Shown: one piece after another, positions 43,893 to 56,589 of the stretch
Layout: the number at the start of each line of letters is the position of its first letter
Position numbering within the stretch: position 1 is the first letter of the stretch
Source: Conus ventricosus
Lineage: Eukaryota; Mollusca; Gastropoda; Neogastropoda; Conidae
Length of the DNA: 64,000 bases
NCBI GenBank assembly: GCA_018398815.1
Contig: CM031612.1
Location: 5,796,912-5,860,911, forward strand
Direction of reading: 5' to 3'
Position numbers and translations under genes: made by a program
Notes under the pieces: generated by a model
Database searches by the model: none
The model's input: the letters and a program-made list of their open reading frames with translations, nothing else
What the model was told of the DNA's origin: nothing

Positions 43893-44713
43893 TATACAAA
43901 TAAACAGATAATAAATACTAAATAGTCAAATAAACAAATAAAACGCAATAAACTGCTCTACATAACTGTCATAAGGTCAAGTCAGTAAAATCTCAAATCT
44001 GCACAGACCAATGAATAATACAAAAGCAAACAAAAAGAGTGAAAACTTAACATCGACCAGTTCAACCAAAAACACAACACTCAAGCATGCAGCAAATTCA
44101 GAAAAAACTTTCCCAAATATGAGTAAGTGATGTTTCCTGCATGTTCTCAAATTTGTACGAGCCGTTTCCTGCAATGTCCCAGATAAGTTGAGGTTGTATT
44201 CTTCTGAATGACATTCTCCAGTATCGTAAAATAAATATTAGAGGCATTCCCAAAGCAAACCTATCTACACATATTATCATTCTTCACACTTATGGCCTTC
44301 AAAAAAAAAAAAAAGCAACTGATTTTCATACTATGAATACAAAACAATTTAACATCAAAACAGTCTTTGATTCTCCCTATCATTAATTGTCTGCCTGCAT
44401 TCAAATTGAAATCTGTCAGTGTTTAATTGAACGTTAAACTAATGAACACATGCCTTTTGTTCCTTGCTATTGGATTGCTGCCAACATTCTGGCAGTGTGC
44501 TTGTTACAGTATGCCTAGACAACACAATGGAAGTGTGATAATGTGCTGTGATGTGTAAATGGAAACCACAAGATTAGCTTTGAAAACAACAATAAAACAA
44601 AAAGATAAAAAATAAACTGATATGCACAATTTTCTAGTCGATTATCATAGCCGAAAATTGAAAAATGGACGTCAGGTATTTGATTATCAGCAAGGTCATG
44701 GCAGGTTTGTTAT
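43893..44713. other. Intergenic DNA, no gene seen
   Basis: AT-rich, unrecognised sequence between two tandem arrays. Confidence 0.5.
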
Positions 44714-45060
<347 letters not shown>

Positions 45061-45691
45061 ATATGTTTGTGTGTGTGTGTGCATGTGCGTGAATGCACAT
45101 TTTCCTACAAATGCATGCATTTTTACATGTACTTATATTGGCACATGCGTACATGCATGAATTTATGTAGTACATGTGATCTGCACATGTGTATGTGTCT
45201 GTGTCTATCTATTTACAAAGATGATGAAAGTGCTAGCTGGTAATGATATGCAATCAGAACTTCAGTTAGACTTACAACCTTTGCCATGAATTAGCCTGGG
45301 TGGTGAAGGGAGCACTGTTGACCAGCTCCCCTTCTCCCCAACCAAACCAAGCCAGTTTTGTTCACACATGGATCCTTGACTGTACCACAGGCAGAGACTA
45401 CCTCTTGGGGGTATTTTTCCCAGATTTTTGTTTACTATCTATCTCATTCTTGCATGCGTGCACACACACACACATTGAAATTTCTTTTCCTGATCGGTCT
45501 GCAATAACAGTGAAACTTCCACGGGTCATGTACATGTTTCAAGTTCTCTGCTGAGCCGCAGTGCACTGATCAAACTTCCGCCACAAGGGTTTAGCTTTGG
45601 CCACGAACTTTCACCATGAGCTCGGAAAACTAAACGCCTTTCCTCATCCCTGTGTTTGCAGGGTGTACCGACCGACATCGAACTTCCGTGA
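45061..45691 (-). other. Probable 3' UTR and downstream flank of the SLC52A gene
   Basis: Follows the stop codon at 45692 on the minus strand. No unambiguous polyadenylation signal was fixed. No other gene was seen. Confidence 0.4.
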
Positions 45692-45889
45692 TCAAGCGCA
45701 CAGGTTGGCCTGCTGGAACAGGCCGTACACGCTGACCAGGACAAAAGTGACCACAGCCCCGATCAGGGAGCCGACCTGGGTGAAAGCCCCACACCACAGC
45801 AGCGCCCGTTTCCCTTCCTCTCGCAGGATGGAGGCGATGGAGATCTTGGTGTAGGTCAAGAAGAACACAACCAGGACCCAGGCTGCCAC
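45692..45889 (-). CDS. SLC52A: SLC52-family riboflavin transporter, last coding exon
   Basis: Acceptor GTCCTGCAG, then 65 codons to TGA: VAAWVLVVFFLTYTKISIAS, ILREEGKRALLWCGAFTQVG, SLIGAVVTFVLVSVYGLFQQ and ANLCA. Two hydrophobic segments are visible. ALLWCGAFTQVGSLIGA and the short polar tail ...FC/CA match the end of animal plasma-membrane riboflavin transporters (SLC52/RFVT, 11 predicted membrane spans), which end in the same ...LWCG..vQlGS..GAl... pattern. The phase-0 junction with 53085-53285 gives GPVTV|VAAWV. Which vertebrate paralogue is closest cannot be told from three exons. Confidence 0.85.
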   Translation of the reverse strand: MAAWVLVVFFLTYTKISIASILREEGKRALLWCGAFTQVGSLIGAVVTFVLVSVYGLFQQANLCA

Positions 45890-46125
45890 CTGCAGGACAC
45901 AACAGGAGGGGACAACATGAAATCAGTCGTATCTGACAGCACTGTGTTTGACATTCAGACACACAGAAGTAGCACAGGTGTTAGTGCGGATGTGGGAGAT
46001 ATCTATTCACCCAAAAGTCCACAAATATGTGTAAAGTGAAGAAAGTGTTATCTCAACAACATACCCGACTTTTTGTACAGTGTCGCAGAACTATCGCAAG
46101 TGGTAATAAAGGAGATTTACATTAA

Positions 46126-46788
46126 CCCTCTTGACAGGTGAGCGCCCGCTAGCGCCCAACCAGAAATCACACAGCCAAAACGCTGAGCGCCTGCCAGTGC
46201 CCGGTAAACACGTGGCAACAAATGGGCGCCGCCATATTTCTGTAGAAAAGGAAGTCTCGCGGAACGTGACTTCCTTCTTCCTGTGGCCATTTACTTCCGT
46301 TTGCAAAAAACCGCGAGTCGATACGTGCCGTAGTTCTCGAGTTACGAATTTTTAAAGTTTTGTGGTCGAAATGCTGTTTTTCGCCATCGCTAACATTGAT
46401 TTCTGCCGTTCTATAACGGGATCTAGTGATGAAGATACTGTGATTTGTAGGATTTACGGCATAAGACTTAGTGAAAGTGCTGGGTAATGAAGCTTAGAGT
46501 GACCTAGATTTCGACTGGGATGAGGTTCCAGGTATGATTCGGAAGAAAGTTCTGAAGATTTTTTTTTTCCCCCCCAAGTAAATGGCTCATGTGATATTCT
46601 TCAAACTTATGATATAGCAACATATATATTCGTAGGACTTTTAAAAATTATTTTCATTTGACTATTTCCTTTCCTCTCTTTTAAATTAATTTTTTAATTG
46701 GGTAACCATGTTCAAATTACGGAGTTACTTACCTTGCCGATGGGTTTTTCGGCGTAACTAAGCTAAGGTAAGTGCATACTAAAGAGGG
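46126..46788. mobile_element. piggyBac-like MITE with TTAA target duplication
   Basis: Starts CCCTCTTGACAGG directly after TTAA (46122-46125) and ends AAGAGGG directly before TTAA (46789-46792). It is 663 bp, non-coding and CpG-rich at its left end. CCC termini with exact TTAA duplication are the piggyBac signature. The inverted repeat is short (7 bp), so the call is probable rather than certain. It lies in the last intron of SLC52A. Confidence 0.6.
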
Positions 46789-46953
46789 TTAAGAACCAGT
46801 CCAGAAGATACAAAAGTTAAATTAGTATATTCTCATTATCACACATGAATTTACACACTGTTTTAGAACTATCACTGGAACTAACATAGGAAATGATAAA
46901 CATACTTGTACCAAATACAAGCAGTCATTCCAATACTCATGACTAAGAAATAC

Positions 46954-49900
46954 CAGCAATTAAAGACAACAGCAAATAAAACCACAACACACATACAGAG
47001 TTAACCACTTGATGCAGCAATTAAAGACAACAGCAAATAAAACCACAACACACATACAGAGTTAACCACTTGATGCAGCAATTAAAGACAGCAGCAAATA
47101 AAACCACAACACACATACAGAGTTAACCACTTGATGCAGCAATTAAAGACAGCAGCAAATAAAACCACAACACACATACAGAGTTAACCACTTGATGCAG
47201 CAATTAAAGACAGCAGCAAATAAAACCACAACACACATACAGAGTTAACCACTTGATGCAGCAATTAAAGACAGCAGCAAATAAAACCACAACACACATA
47301 CAGAGTTAACCACTTGATGCAGCAATTAAAGACAGCAGCAAATAAAACCACAACACACATACAGAGTTAACCACTTGATGCAGCAATTAAAGACAACAGC
47401 AAATAAAACCACAAACACACATACAGAGTTAACCACTTGATGCAGCAATTAAAGACAACAGCAAATAAACCACAACACACATACAGAGTTAACCACTTGA
47501 TGCAGCAATTAAAGACAACAGCAAATAAAACCACAACACACATACAGAGTTAACCACTTGATGCAGCAATTAAAGACAACAGCAAATAAAACCACAACAC
47601 ACATACAGAGTTAACCACTTGATGCAGCAATTAAAGACAACAGCAAATAAAACCACAACACACATACAGAGTTAACCACTTGATGCAGCAATTAAAGACA
47701 ACAGCAAATAAAACCACAACACACATACAGAGTTAACCACTTGATGCAGCAATTAAAGACAACAGCAAATAAAACCCAAACACACATACAGAGTTAACCA
47801 CTTGATGCAGCAATTAAAGACAACAGCAATAAAACCACAACACACATACAGAGTTAACCACTTGATGCAGCAATTAAAGACAACAGCAAATAAAACCACA
47901 ACACACATACAGAGTTAACCACTTGATGCAGCAATTAAAGACAACAGCAAATAAAACCACAACACACATACAGAGTTAACCACTTGATGCAGCAATTAAA
48001 GACAACAGCAAATAAAACCACAACACACATACAGAGTTAACCACTTGATGCAGCAATTAAAGACAACAGCAAATAAAACCACAACACACATACAGAGTTA
48101 ACCACTTGATGCAGCAATTAAAGACAACAGCAAATAAAACCACAACACACATACAGAGTTAACCACTTGATGCAGCAATTAAAGACAACAGCAAATAAAA
48201 CCACAACACACATACAGAGTTAACCACTTGATGCAGCAATTAAAGACAACAGCAAATAAAACCACAACACACATACAGAGTTAACCACTTGATGCAGCAA
48301 TTAAAGACAACAGCAAATAAAACCACAACACACATACAGAGTTAACCACTTGATGCAGCAATTAAAGACAACAGCAAATAAAACCACAACACACATACAG
48401 AGTTAACCACTTGATGCAGCAATTAAAGACAACAGCAAATAAAACCACAACACACATACAGAGTTAACCACTTGATGCAGCAATTAAAGACAACAGCAAA
48501 TAAAACCACACAACACACATACAGAGTTAACCACTTGATGCAGCAATTAAAGACAACAGCAAATAAAACCACAACACACATACAGAGTTAACCACTTGAT
48601 GCAGCAATTAAAGACAACAGCAAATAAAACCACAACACACATACAGAGTTAACCACTTGATGCAGCAATTAAAGACAACAGCAAATAAAACCACAACACA
48701 CATACAGAGTTAACCACTTGATGCAGCAATTAAAGACAACAGCAAATAAAACACAACACACATACAGAGTTAACCACTTGATGCAGCAATTAAAGACAAC
48801 AGCAAATAAAACCACAACACACATACAGAGTTAACCACTTGATGCAGCAATTAAAGACAACAGCAAATAAAACCACAACACACATACAGAGTTAACCACT
48901 TGATGCAGCAATTAAAGACAACAGCAAATAAAACCACAAACACACATACAGAGTTAACCACTTGATGCAGCAATTAAAGACAACAGCAAATAAAACCACA
49001 ACACACATACAGAGTTAACCACTTGATGCAGCAATTAAAGACAACAGCAAATAAAACCACAACACACATACAGAGTTAACCACTTGATGCAGCAATTAAA
49101 GACAACAGCAAATAAAACCACAACACACATACAGAGTTAACCACTTGATGCAGCAATTAAAGACAACAGCAAATAAAACCACAACACACATACAGAGTTA
49201 ACCACTTGATGCAGCAATTAAAGACAACAGCAAATAAAACCACAACACACATACAGAGTTAACCACTTGATGCAGCAATTAAAGACAACAGCAAATAAAA
49301 CCACAACCACATACAGAGTTAACCACTTGATGCAGCAATTAAAGACAACAGCAAATAAAACCACAACACACATACAGAGTTAACCACTTGATGCAGCAAT
49401 TAAAGACAACAGCAAATAAAACCACAACACACATACAGAGTTAACCACTTGATGCAGCAATTAAAGACAACAGCAAATAAAACCACAACACACATACAGA
49501 GTTAACCACTTGATGCAGCAATTAAAGACAACAGCAAATAAAACCACAACACACATACAGAGTTAACCACTTGATGCAGCAATTAAAGACAACAGCAAAT
49601 AAAACCACAACACACATACAGAGTTAACCACTTGATGCAGCAATTAAAGACAACAGCAAATAAAACCACAAACACACATACAGAGTTAACCACTTGATGC
49701 AGCAATTAAAGACAACAGCAAATAAAACCACAACACACATACAGAGTTAACCACTTGATGCAGGCAATTAAAGACAACAGCAAATAAAACCACAACACAC
49801 ATACAGAGTTAACCACTTGATGCAGCAATTAAAGACAACAGCAAATAAAACCACAACACACATACAGAGTTAACCACTTGATGCAGCAATTAAAGACAAC

Positions 49901-52560
49901 AGCAAATAAAACCACAACCACACATACAGAGTTAACCACTTGATGCAGCAATTAAAGACAACAGCAAATAAAACCACAACACACATACAGAGTTAACCAC
50001 TTGATGCAGCAATTAAAGACAACAGCAAATAAAACCACAACACACATACAGAGTTAACCACTTGATGCAGCAATTAAAGACAACAGCAAATAAAACCACA
50101 ACACACATACAGAGTTAACCACTTGATGCAGCAATTAAAGACAACAGCAAATAAAACCACAACACACATACAGAGTTAACCACTTGATGCAGCAATTAAA
50201 GACAACAGCAAATAAAACCACAACACACATACAGAGTTAACCACTTGATGCAGCAATTAAAGACAACAGCAAATAAAACCACAACACACAAACAGAGTTA
50301 ACCACTTGATGCAGCAATTAAAGACAAACAGCAAATAAAACCACAACACACATACAGAGTTAACCACTTGATGCAGCAATTAAAGACAACAGCAAATAAA
50401 ACCACAACACACATACAGAGTTAACCACTTGATGCAGCAATTAAAGACAACAGCAAATAAAACCACAACACACATACAGAGTTAACCACTTGATGCAGCA
50501 ATTAAAGACAACAGCAAATAAAACCACAACACACATACAGAGTTAACCACTTGATGCAGCAATTAAAGACAACAGCAAATAAAACCACAACACACATACA
50601 GAGTTAACCACTTGATGCAGCAATTAAAGACAACAGCAAATAAAACCACAACACACATACAGAGTTAACCACTTGATGCAGCAATTAAAGACAACAGCAA
50701 ATAAACCACAACACACATACAGAGTTAACCACTTGATGCAGCAATTAAAGACAACAGCAAATAAAACCACAACACACATACAGAGTTAACCACTTGATGC
50801 AGCAATTAAAGACAACAGCAAATAAAACCACAACACACATACAGAGTTAACCACATTGATGCAGCAATTAAAGACAACAGCAAATAAAACCACAACACAC
50901 ATACAGAGTTAACCACTTGATGCAGCAATTAAAGACAACAGCAAATAAAACCACAACACACATACAGAGTTAACCACTTGATGCAGCAATTAAAGACAAC
51001 AGCAAATAAAACCACAACACACATACAGAGTTAACCACTTGATGCAGCAATTAAAGACAACAGCAAATAAAACCACAACACACATACAGAGTTAACCACT
51101 TGATGCAGCAATTAAAGACAACAGCAAATAAAACCACAACACACATACAGAGTTAACCACTTGATGCAGCAATTAAAGACAACAGCAAATAAAACCACAA
51201 CACACATACAGAGTTAACCACTTGATGCAGCAATTAAAGACAACAGCAAATAAAACCACAACACACATACAGAGTTAACCACTTGATGCAGCAATTAAAG
51301 ACAACAGCAAATAAAACCACAACACACATACAGAGTTAACCACTTGATGCAGCAATTAAAGACAACAGCAAATAAAACCACAACACACATACAGAGTTAA
51401 CCACTTGATGCAGCAATTAAAGACAACAGCAAATAAAACCACAACACACATACAGAGTTAACCACTTGATGCAGCAATTAAAGACAACAGCAAATAAAAC
51501 CACAACACACATACAGAGTTAACCACTTGATGCAGCAATTAAAGACAACAGCAAATAAAACCACAACACACATACAGAGTTAACCACTTGATGCAGCAAT
51601 TAAAGACAACAGCAAATAAAACCACAACACACATACAGAGTTAACCACTTGATGCAGCAATTAAAGACAACAGCAAATAAAACCACAACACACATACAGA
51701 GTTAACCACTTGATGCAGCAATTAAAGACAACAGCAAATAAAACCACAACACACATACAGAGTTAACCACTTGATGCAGCAATTAAAGACAACAGCAAAT
51801 AAAACCACAACACACATACAGAGTTAACCACTTGATGCAGCAATTAAAGACAACAGCAAATAAAACCACAACACACATACAGAGTTAACCACTTGATGCA
51901 GCAATTAAAGACAACAGCAAATAAAACCACAACACACATACAGAGTTAACCACTTGATGCAGCAATTAAAGACAACAGCAAAAAAACCACAACACACATA
52001 CAGAGTTAACCACTTGATGCAGCAATTAAAGACAACAGCAAATAAAACCACAACACACATACAGAGTTAACCACTTGATGCAGCAATTAAAGACAACAGC
52101 AAATAAAACCACAACACACAATACAGAGTTAACCACTTGATGCAGCAATTAAAGACAACAGCAAATAAAACCACAACACACATACAGAGTTAACCACTTG
52201 ATGCAGCAATTAAAGACAACAGCAAATAAAACCACAACACACATACAGAGTTAACCACTTGATGCAGCAATTAAAGACAACAGCAAATAAAACCACAACA
52301 CACATACAGAGTTAACCACTGATGCAGCAATTAAAGACAACAGCAAATAAAACCACAACACACATACAGAGTTACCACTTGATGCAGCAATTAAAGACAA
52401 CAGCAAATAAAACCACAACACACATACAGAGTTAACCACTTGATGCAGCAATTAAAGACAACAGCAAATAAAACCACAACACACATACAGAGTTAACCAC
52501 TTGATGCAGCAATTAAAGACAACAGCAAATAAAACCACAACACACATACAGAGTTAACCA
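46954..52560. repeat. 61-bp minisatellite, about 92 copies (5.6 kb)
   Basis: The unit begins CAGCAATTAAAGACAACAGC and ends GAGTTAACCACTTGATG. Copies are nearly identical, with occasional 1-base indels. The first units (to about 47390) carry GACAGCAGC and the rest GACAACAGC, a variant block. It fills most of the last SLC52A intron. There are no unique spacers, so it is not a CRISPR array. Confidence 0.97.
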
Positions 52561-52684
52561 CAACACACATACAGAGTTAACCACAACACACATACAGAGT
52601 TTAACCACAACACACATACAGAGTTAACCACAACACACATACAGAGTTAACCACAACACACATACAGAGTTAACCACTTGATGC
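52561..52684. repeat. 23-bp derivative array at the edge of the 61-bp array
   Basis: About five copies of CAACACACATACAGAGTTAA plus CCA, which is an internal part of the 61-bp unit, followed by the last piece CTTGATGC. It marks the right boundary of the array. Confidence 0.92.
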
Positions 52685-52797
52685 CTTCCTGACCAAATCA
52701 GGTTCAAAGTTGAAACAAAATACTTTTCAACATACTTGAAAGTACTAATATTATGAATACAGAAAATCCATGAAATGCAGTACACATACGCATGCAG

Positions 52798-52852
52798 GCA
52801 CACACACAGCACACACACACACACACACACATAGACACACACATGCATGCAT

Positions 52853-52900
<48 letters not shown>

Positions 52901-52914
52901 CACACACACACACC
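52798..52914. repeat. (CA)n microsatellite
   Basis: CA tract interrupted by GCATGCATGCACGCACGCAC. Confidence 0.95.
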
Positions 52915-53084
52915 TCAGTGTTAGGACACATATGCAAATCTATGGACACAGACAAACGGATAACCACACAAAGATCGTAACTCTTAACAATAAACAAGAG
53001 ACTAATAATTCACTACAACACATACGCATGCGCACTTGCACGCACATCACAAACAGAATGTGCCAAGCCTAGCTGTTCTCTCAC

Positions 53085-53285
53085 CACTGTCACGGGGCCT
53101 AGAGCCTGGTGATTGAGGGGTGGGGCAGGACTGGAGGCGGCGGTGTATAACACGTATCCTGCTATACCTGTGCTCAGCACAGACAGCACAGACACACTGC
53201 ACACAGACTTGGCTTGGATGAAGAACAGACAGCAGCAGGCCACTGGGTTGGCTATGGTGGAGAATGTCACAGCCAGATGGTACGC
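53085..53285 (-). CDS. SLC52A: SLC52-family riboflavin transporter, penultimate exon
   Basis: Acceptor CCATCCGACAG and donor GTGAGAG; 67 codons in phase 0 at both ends. It reads AYHLAVTFSTIANPVACCCL, FFIQAKSVCSVSVLSVLSTG and IAGYVLYTAASSPAPPLNHQ, ending GPVTV. YHLA.T.S.iANPvACf is one of the best conserved stretches of SLC52 riboflavin transporters, directly after the ...SYSCLPYG... motif supplied by the upstream exon. Two membrane spans are apparent. No frame lesion was seen. A 64-bp tandem array begins 31 bp upstream of its acceptor. Confidence 0.88.
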
Positions 53286-53316
53286 CTGTCGGATGGGAAC
53301 ACACAAATGAAAGACC

Positions 53317-53631
53317 TTGTTTTGCAGAGCTGAATTGCATTACATCTGGAGTTCATGAAGATACACAACATCTGGGGAACGTTGTTTTGCAGAGCTGAAT
53401 GCATTACATCTGGGGTTCATGAAGATACACAACATCTGGGGAACGTTGTTTTGCAGAGCTGAATGCATTACATCTGGGGTTCATGAAGATACACAACATC
53501 TGGGGAACGTTGTTTTGCAGAGCTGAATGCATTACATCTGGGGTTCATGAAGATACACAACATCTGGGGAACGTTGTTTTGCAGAGCTGAATGCATTACA
53601 TCTGGGGTTCATGAAGATACACAACATCTGG
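53317..53631. repeat. 64-bp minisatellite, about five copies, adjoining an SLC52A acceptor
   Basis: The unit begins TTGTTTTGCAGAGCTGAATG. On the plus strand it ends 31 bp from the 53085-53285 exon. Unlike the anillin arrays, it does not copy the splice site itself. Confidence 0.9.
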
Positions 53632-54147
53632 AAACGTTACTTATGTCCAGATTCAACAGTTGCTTTTTTTCTTCTTTACTGTGTAAGCTGCCAGCCTTAT
53701 CTCAGGACTGTCAAACTACACATGCAAAAGTAAAACTTTGAAGTATTACATTTGTGTTGAATAAATTAAAAGTTGCTTGGTAGATGGTTTCTTGGGATAT
53801 GTGCATTGGTTGGTTTCTTAGCATATGCTGTGCAAAAGCTCATTTCTTAAGACATACTGTGCATCTTAATCTTGTTGGTCTTTTCCTAACAATGGGACAG
53901 AATGCCCACTTCACGACAAAGTGTCCTGGCCATGTCAACGGAAGTCCTAAATGACGTATCACACGCTACACTGTCTACTCTATTGGGTGACCTCAGAGCA
54001 ATCTCACACTGACCCATTCCCAACACAGTTCTCATGCCACATTACAGACATGGAAATTAACAGACTGGGGCACAAGACAACTCAACAAAGAGGATGCATG
54101 GACAAGACTGGACAGAAAGACCCCCATCATTACCATCCCCACTGTCA
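53632..54147. other. SLC52A intron, no gene seen
   Basis: Unrecognised single-copy-looking DNA. Confidence 0.5.
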
Positions 54148-54296
54148 ACAGCAAATCAACAATAATCACAACTTGTTAGAGTCAACAGCAAATCAACAAT
54201 TATCACAACTTGTTATGAGTCAACAGCAAATCAACAATAATCACAACTTGTTAGAGTCAACAGCAAATCAACAATAATCACAACTTGTTAGAGTCA
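54148..54296. repeat. 37-bp minisatellite, four copies
   Basis: The unit begins CAACAGCAAATCAACAATAA and ends CACAACTTGTTAGAGT. Confidence 0.9.
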
Positions 54297-54360
54297 AAAT
54301 TCAGGAGTCAAGTAATGAAGATGAAAGTTTTGACTGACAGCAGTTTCATGTCACACTACT

Positions 54361-54833
54361 TGAACTAATCAACACAACAGGCTGACACAGAAAATACATT
54401 CTATGAACTAATCAACACAACAGGCTGACACAGAAAATACATTCTATGAACTAATCAACACAACAGGCTGACACAGAAAATACATTCTATGAACTAATCA
54501 ACACAACAGGCTGACACAGAAAATACATTCTATGAACTAATCAACACAACAGGCTGACACAGAAAATACATTCTATGAACTAATCAACACAACAGGCTCA
54601 CACAGAAAACACATTCTAAGAACTAATCAACACAACAGGCTCACACAGAAAACACATCTTATGAACTAATCAACACAACAGGCTCACACAGAAAACACAT
54701 CTTATGAACTAATCAACACAACAGGCTCACACAGAAAACACATCTTATGAACTAATCAACACAACAGGCTGACACAAAAAACACATCTTATGAACTAATC
54801 AACACAACAGGCTGACACAGAAAACACATCTCA
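54361..54833. repeat. 43-bp minisatellite, about eleven copies
   Basis: The unit begins CTAATCAACACAACAGGCTG. Two variant blocks are seen: GCTGACACAGAAAATACATT on the left, and GCTCACACAGAAAACACATC towards the right. Confidence 0.92.
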
Positions 54834-55072
54834 TGTAGCTCCTGATAAGCTTGTAGCGTCTTCTTGTCTCAAACGGGAAAAAACTTCACCCTCTCCAAGA
54901 ACTGACCTCAAACCCCACTTTTTGGAACCAAAACCATATCTTAAATCTTGCATTCAGCTGAGACAGAATTCAAGAAAGATTTTTTGAAATGGAGAAAATC
55001 CTGAACACTTCATGAGGGCTGGAAGCCATAAACTGGTGTGAATGAAGCACCCCATCAAAATCAACCACTCAC

Positions 55073-55348
55073 ATCAATACCATAGGGAAGGCAGGAGTAC
55101 GTCTGTATAGAAGGCAGGGCACCGTTGGCCAAGCCGTTGACCCACGATGTCAGCAACAGCAGAGACACGTACTGCCACTTGGACAGCAGTTTTCTGCGCA
55201 CAGGCATCTCCTCCTCCTCAACCAACACTCTCCCTGCTCCATCTGCACCTGCGTGACGGGGGTCGGTGGAGGACTGATCAGCAGGCTCTGGGAATTGACT
55301 TCCGGCGACGGTGAAAAGGTCTCTTCAGTTGTCGATGGGGTCAAGAAT
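55073..55348 (-). CDS. SLC52A: SLC52-family riboflavin transporter, third-last exon (one-base frameshift)
   Basis: Acceptor CCTGTTTCAG and donor GTGAGTGG. It begins FLTPSTTEETFSPSPEVNSQ and continues to VQMEQGE, a polar cytoplasmic loop. It then needs a one-base shift near 55226-55232 to read VLVEEEEMPVRRKLLSKWQY, VSLLLLTSWVNGLANGALPS and IQTYSCLPYGID, ending in phase 0. WVNGLANGALPSIQTYSCLPYG matches the W.nal.NG.LPSvQsYscLPYG signature of SLC52 transporters. Exon length 276 is one short of what its phases demand, as expected from a single missing base. Earlier exons with the N-terminal spans must lie beyond the repeats to the right. Confidence 0.8.
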
Positions 55349-55469
55349 CTGAAACAGGACAGACCTGAGGAACTGTGTGTGTGTGTCATGAACTCTTCAT
55401 GTTCATTATGTTATGAATTTTACAGTTTAAAAATTCTAAACAATTAAAAGTTCAGAGGAATGAATATTA

Positions 55470-55531
55470 GAGAGAGAGAGACAGAGACAGAGAGAGAGAC
55501 AGACAGACAGAGACAGAGAGAGAGACAGAGA
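55470..55531. repeat. GA/CAGA microsatellite
   Basis: AGAG tract with ACAG interruptions. Confidence 0.9.
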
Positions 55532-56144
55532 GAGAAAAAACACACCTGACCATTGATCTGCTGTAGAAGTGTGGTGGTACATGTTTTGGACCAGTTGACT
55601 ACCAAGAGGTTGCAGGTACAAATCCCACAGAATTCTCTTAATGTTGGGTTTTTTTCAGCCCTGAATATCTGCTAATGCTTGTCTACAGTTTAGTGTCCTC
55701 TGGAATAAATTTGAAAAGATCAGAAAACACTCTGTCAAGTTTCATCCACTTCAATGATGCATCTCTAAGAGTGTTCTTCAAATCTCCTTATTCACATTAT
55801 ACTACCTGTGTCTCTTCAGCCAAGGGCACAGGTAAACATGACAATTCAGCTACTCATCTCTCTTCCCTCTAATCCATTCCTTTTCAACAGTATTCAGAAC
55901 AAGGTATTTCCTGGAATCACAGAATAAAACATTTCCTGAATTAAAGTAGATTTTTGAAAGGACCGAAACATCATCAGCTATTTTCATTAAAAAAAACACA
56001 AAAAACAAAGCTTTGTTGCTCAAACTGACAGTTTTACTTTGTTTACTTTCCTGCCTGAGCCTTCAAATTATGTACAGAGTTTTCCCAGTCTGCGTATGAT
56101 GGCAAGAGATGCTGTTTACTTCTTGACACAGGCAAATACAAATT
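55532..56144. other. SLC52A intron, no gene seen
   Basis: Contains a possible tRNA-like B-box remnant (GGTTGCAGGTACAAATCCC, about 55609-55627). No exon was recognised. Confidence 0.4.
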
Positions 56145-56389
56145 ACTGTGCGAACAGTGCATCTCACATGAGGACAAGCTAAACACAAGAGCGTGCTGGT
56201 AGAGTGAAGCCCTGTGCACACAGTGCATCTCACATGAATGCAAGCTACACACAGAGTGAAGCACTGTGCGCACAGTGCATCTCACATGAAGGCAAGCTAC
56301 ACACAGAGTGAAGCACTGTGCGCACAGTGCATCTCACATGAAGGCAAGCTACACACAGTGAAGCACTGTGCACACAGTGCATCTCACAT
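56145..56389. repeat. 65/52-bp minisatellite, left part (split by the LINE)
   Basis: Same units as 62274-64000: GTGAAGCACTGTGCACACAG followed by TGCATCTCACATGAAGGCAA and GCTACACACAGA, with or without GCGTGCTGGTAGA. It is interrupted at GCATCTCACAT, the LINE's target duplication. Confidence 0.9.
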
Positions 56390-56474
56390 AAGATAAGATA
56401 ATGTTGCTTATAGCCCAGCCGACCGCAAAGGGCCACATCAGGGCTGTCACCATGTTAAAATCAACTCACCAGTC

Positions 56475-56511
<37 letters not shown>

Positions 56512-56589
56512 AACTTTCACACATCTCGTTAAATGACATCGTCTACAAACGCACCAGAAACTTCGTTAAAAACTTTCTGCCGTAAAATC

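Noticed and set aside
46954..52560. Possible CRISPR-like or satellite-coded array
   Set aside because: Units are contiguous 61-bp copies without unique spacers, in an intron of an animal gene. It is a minisatellite.
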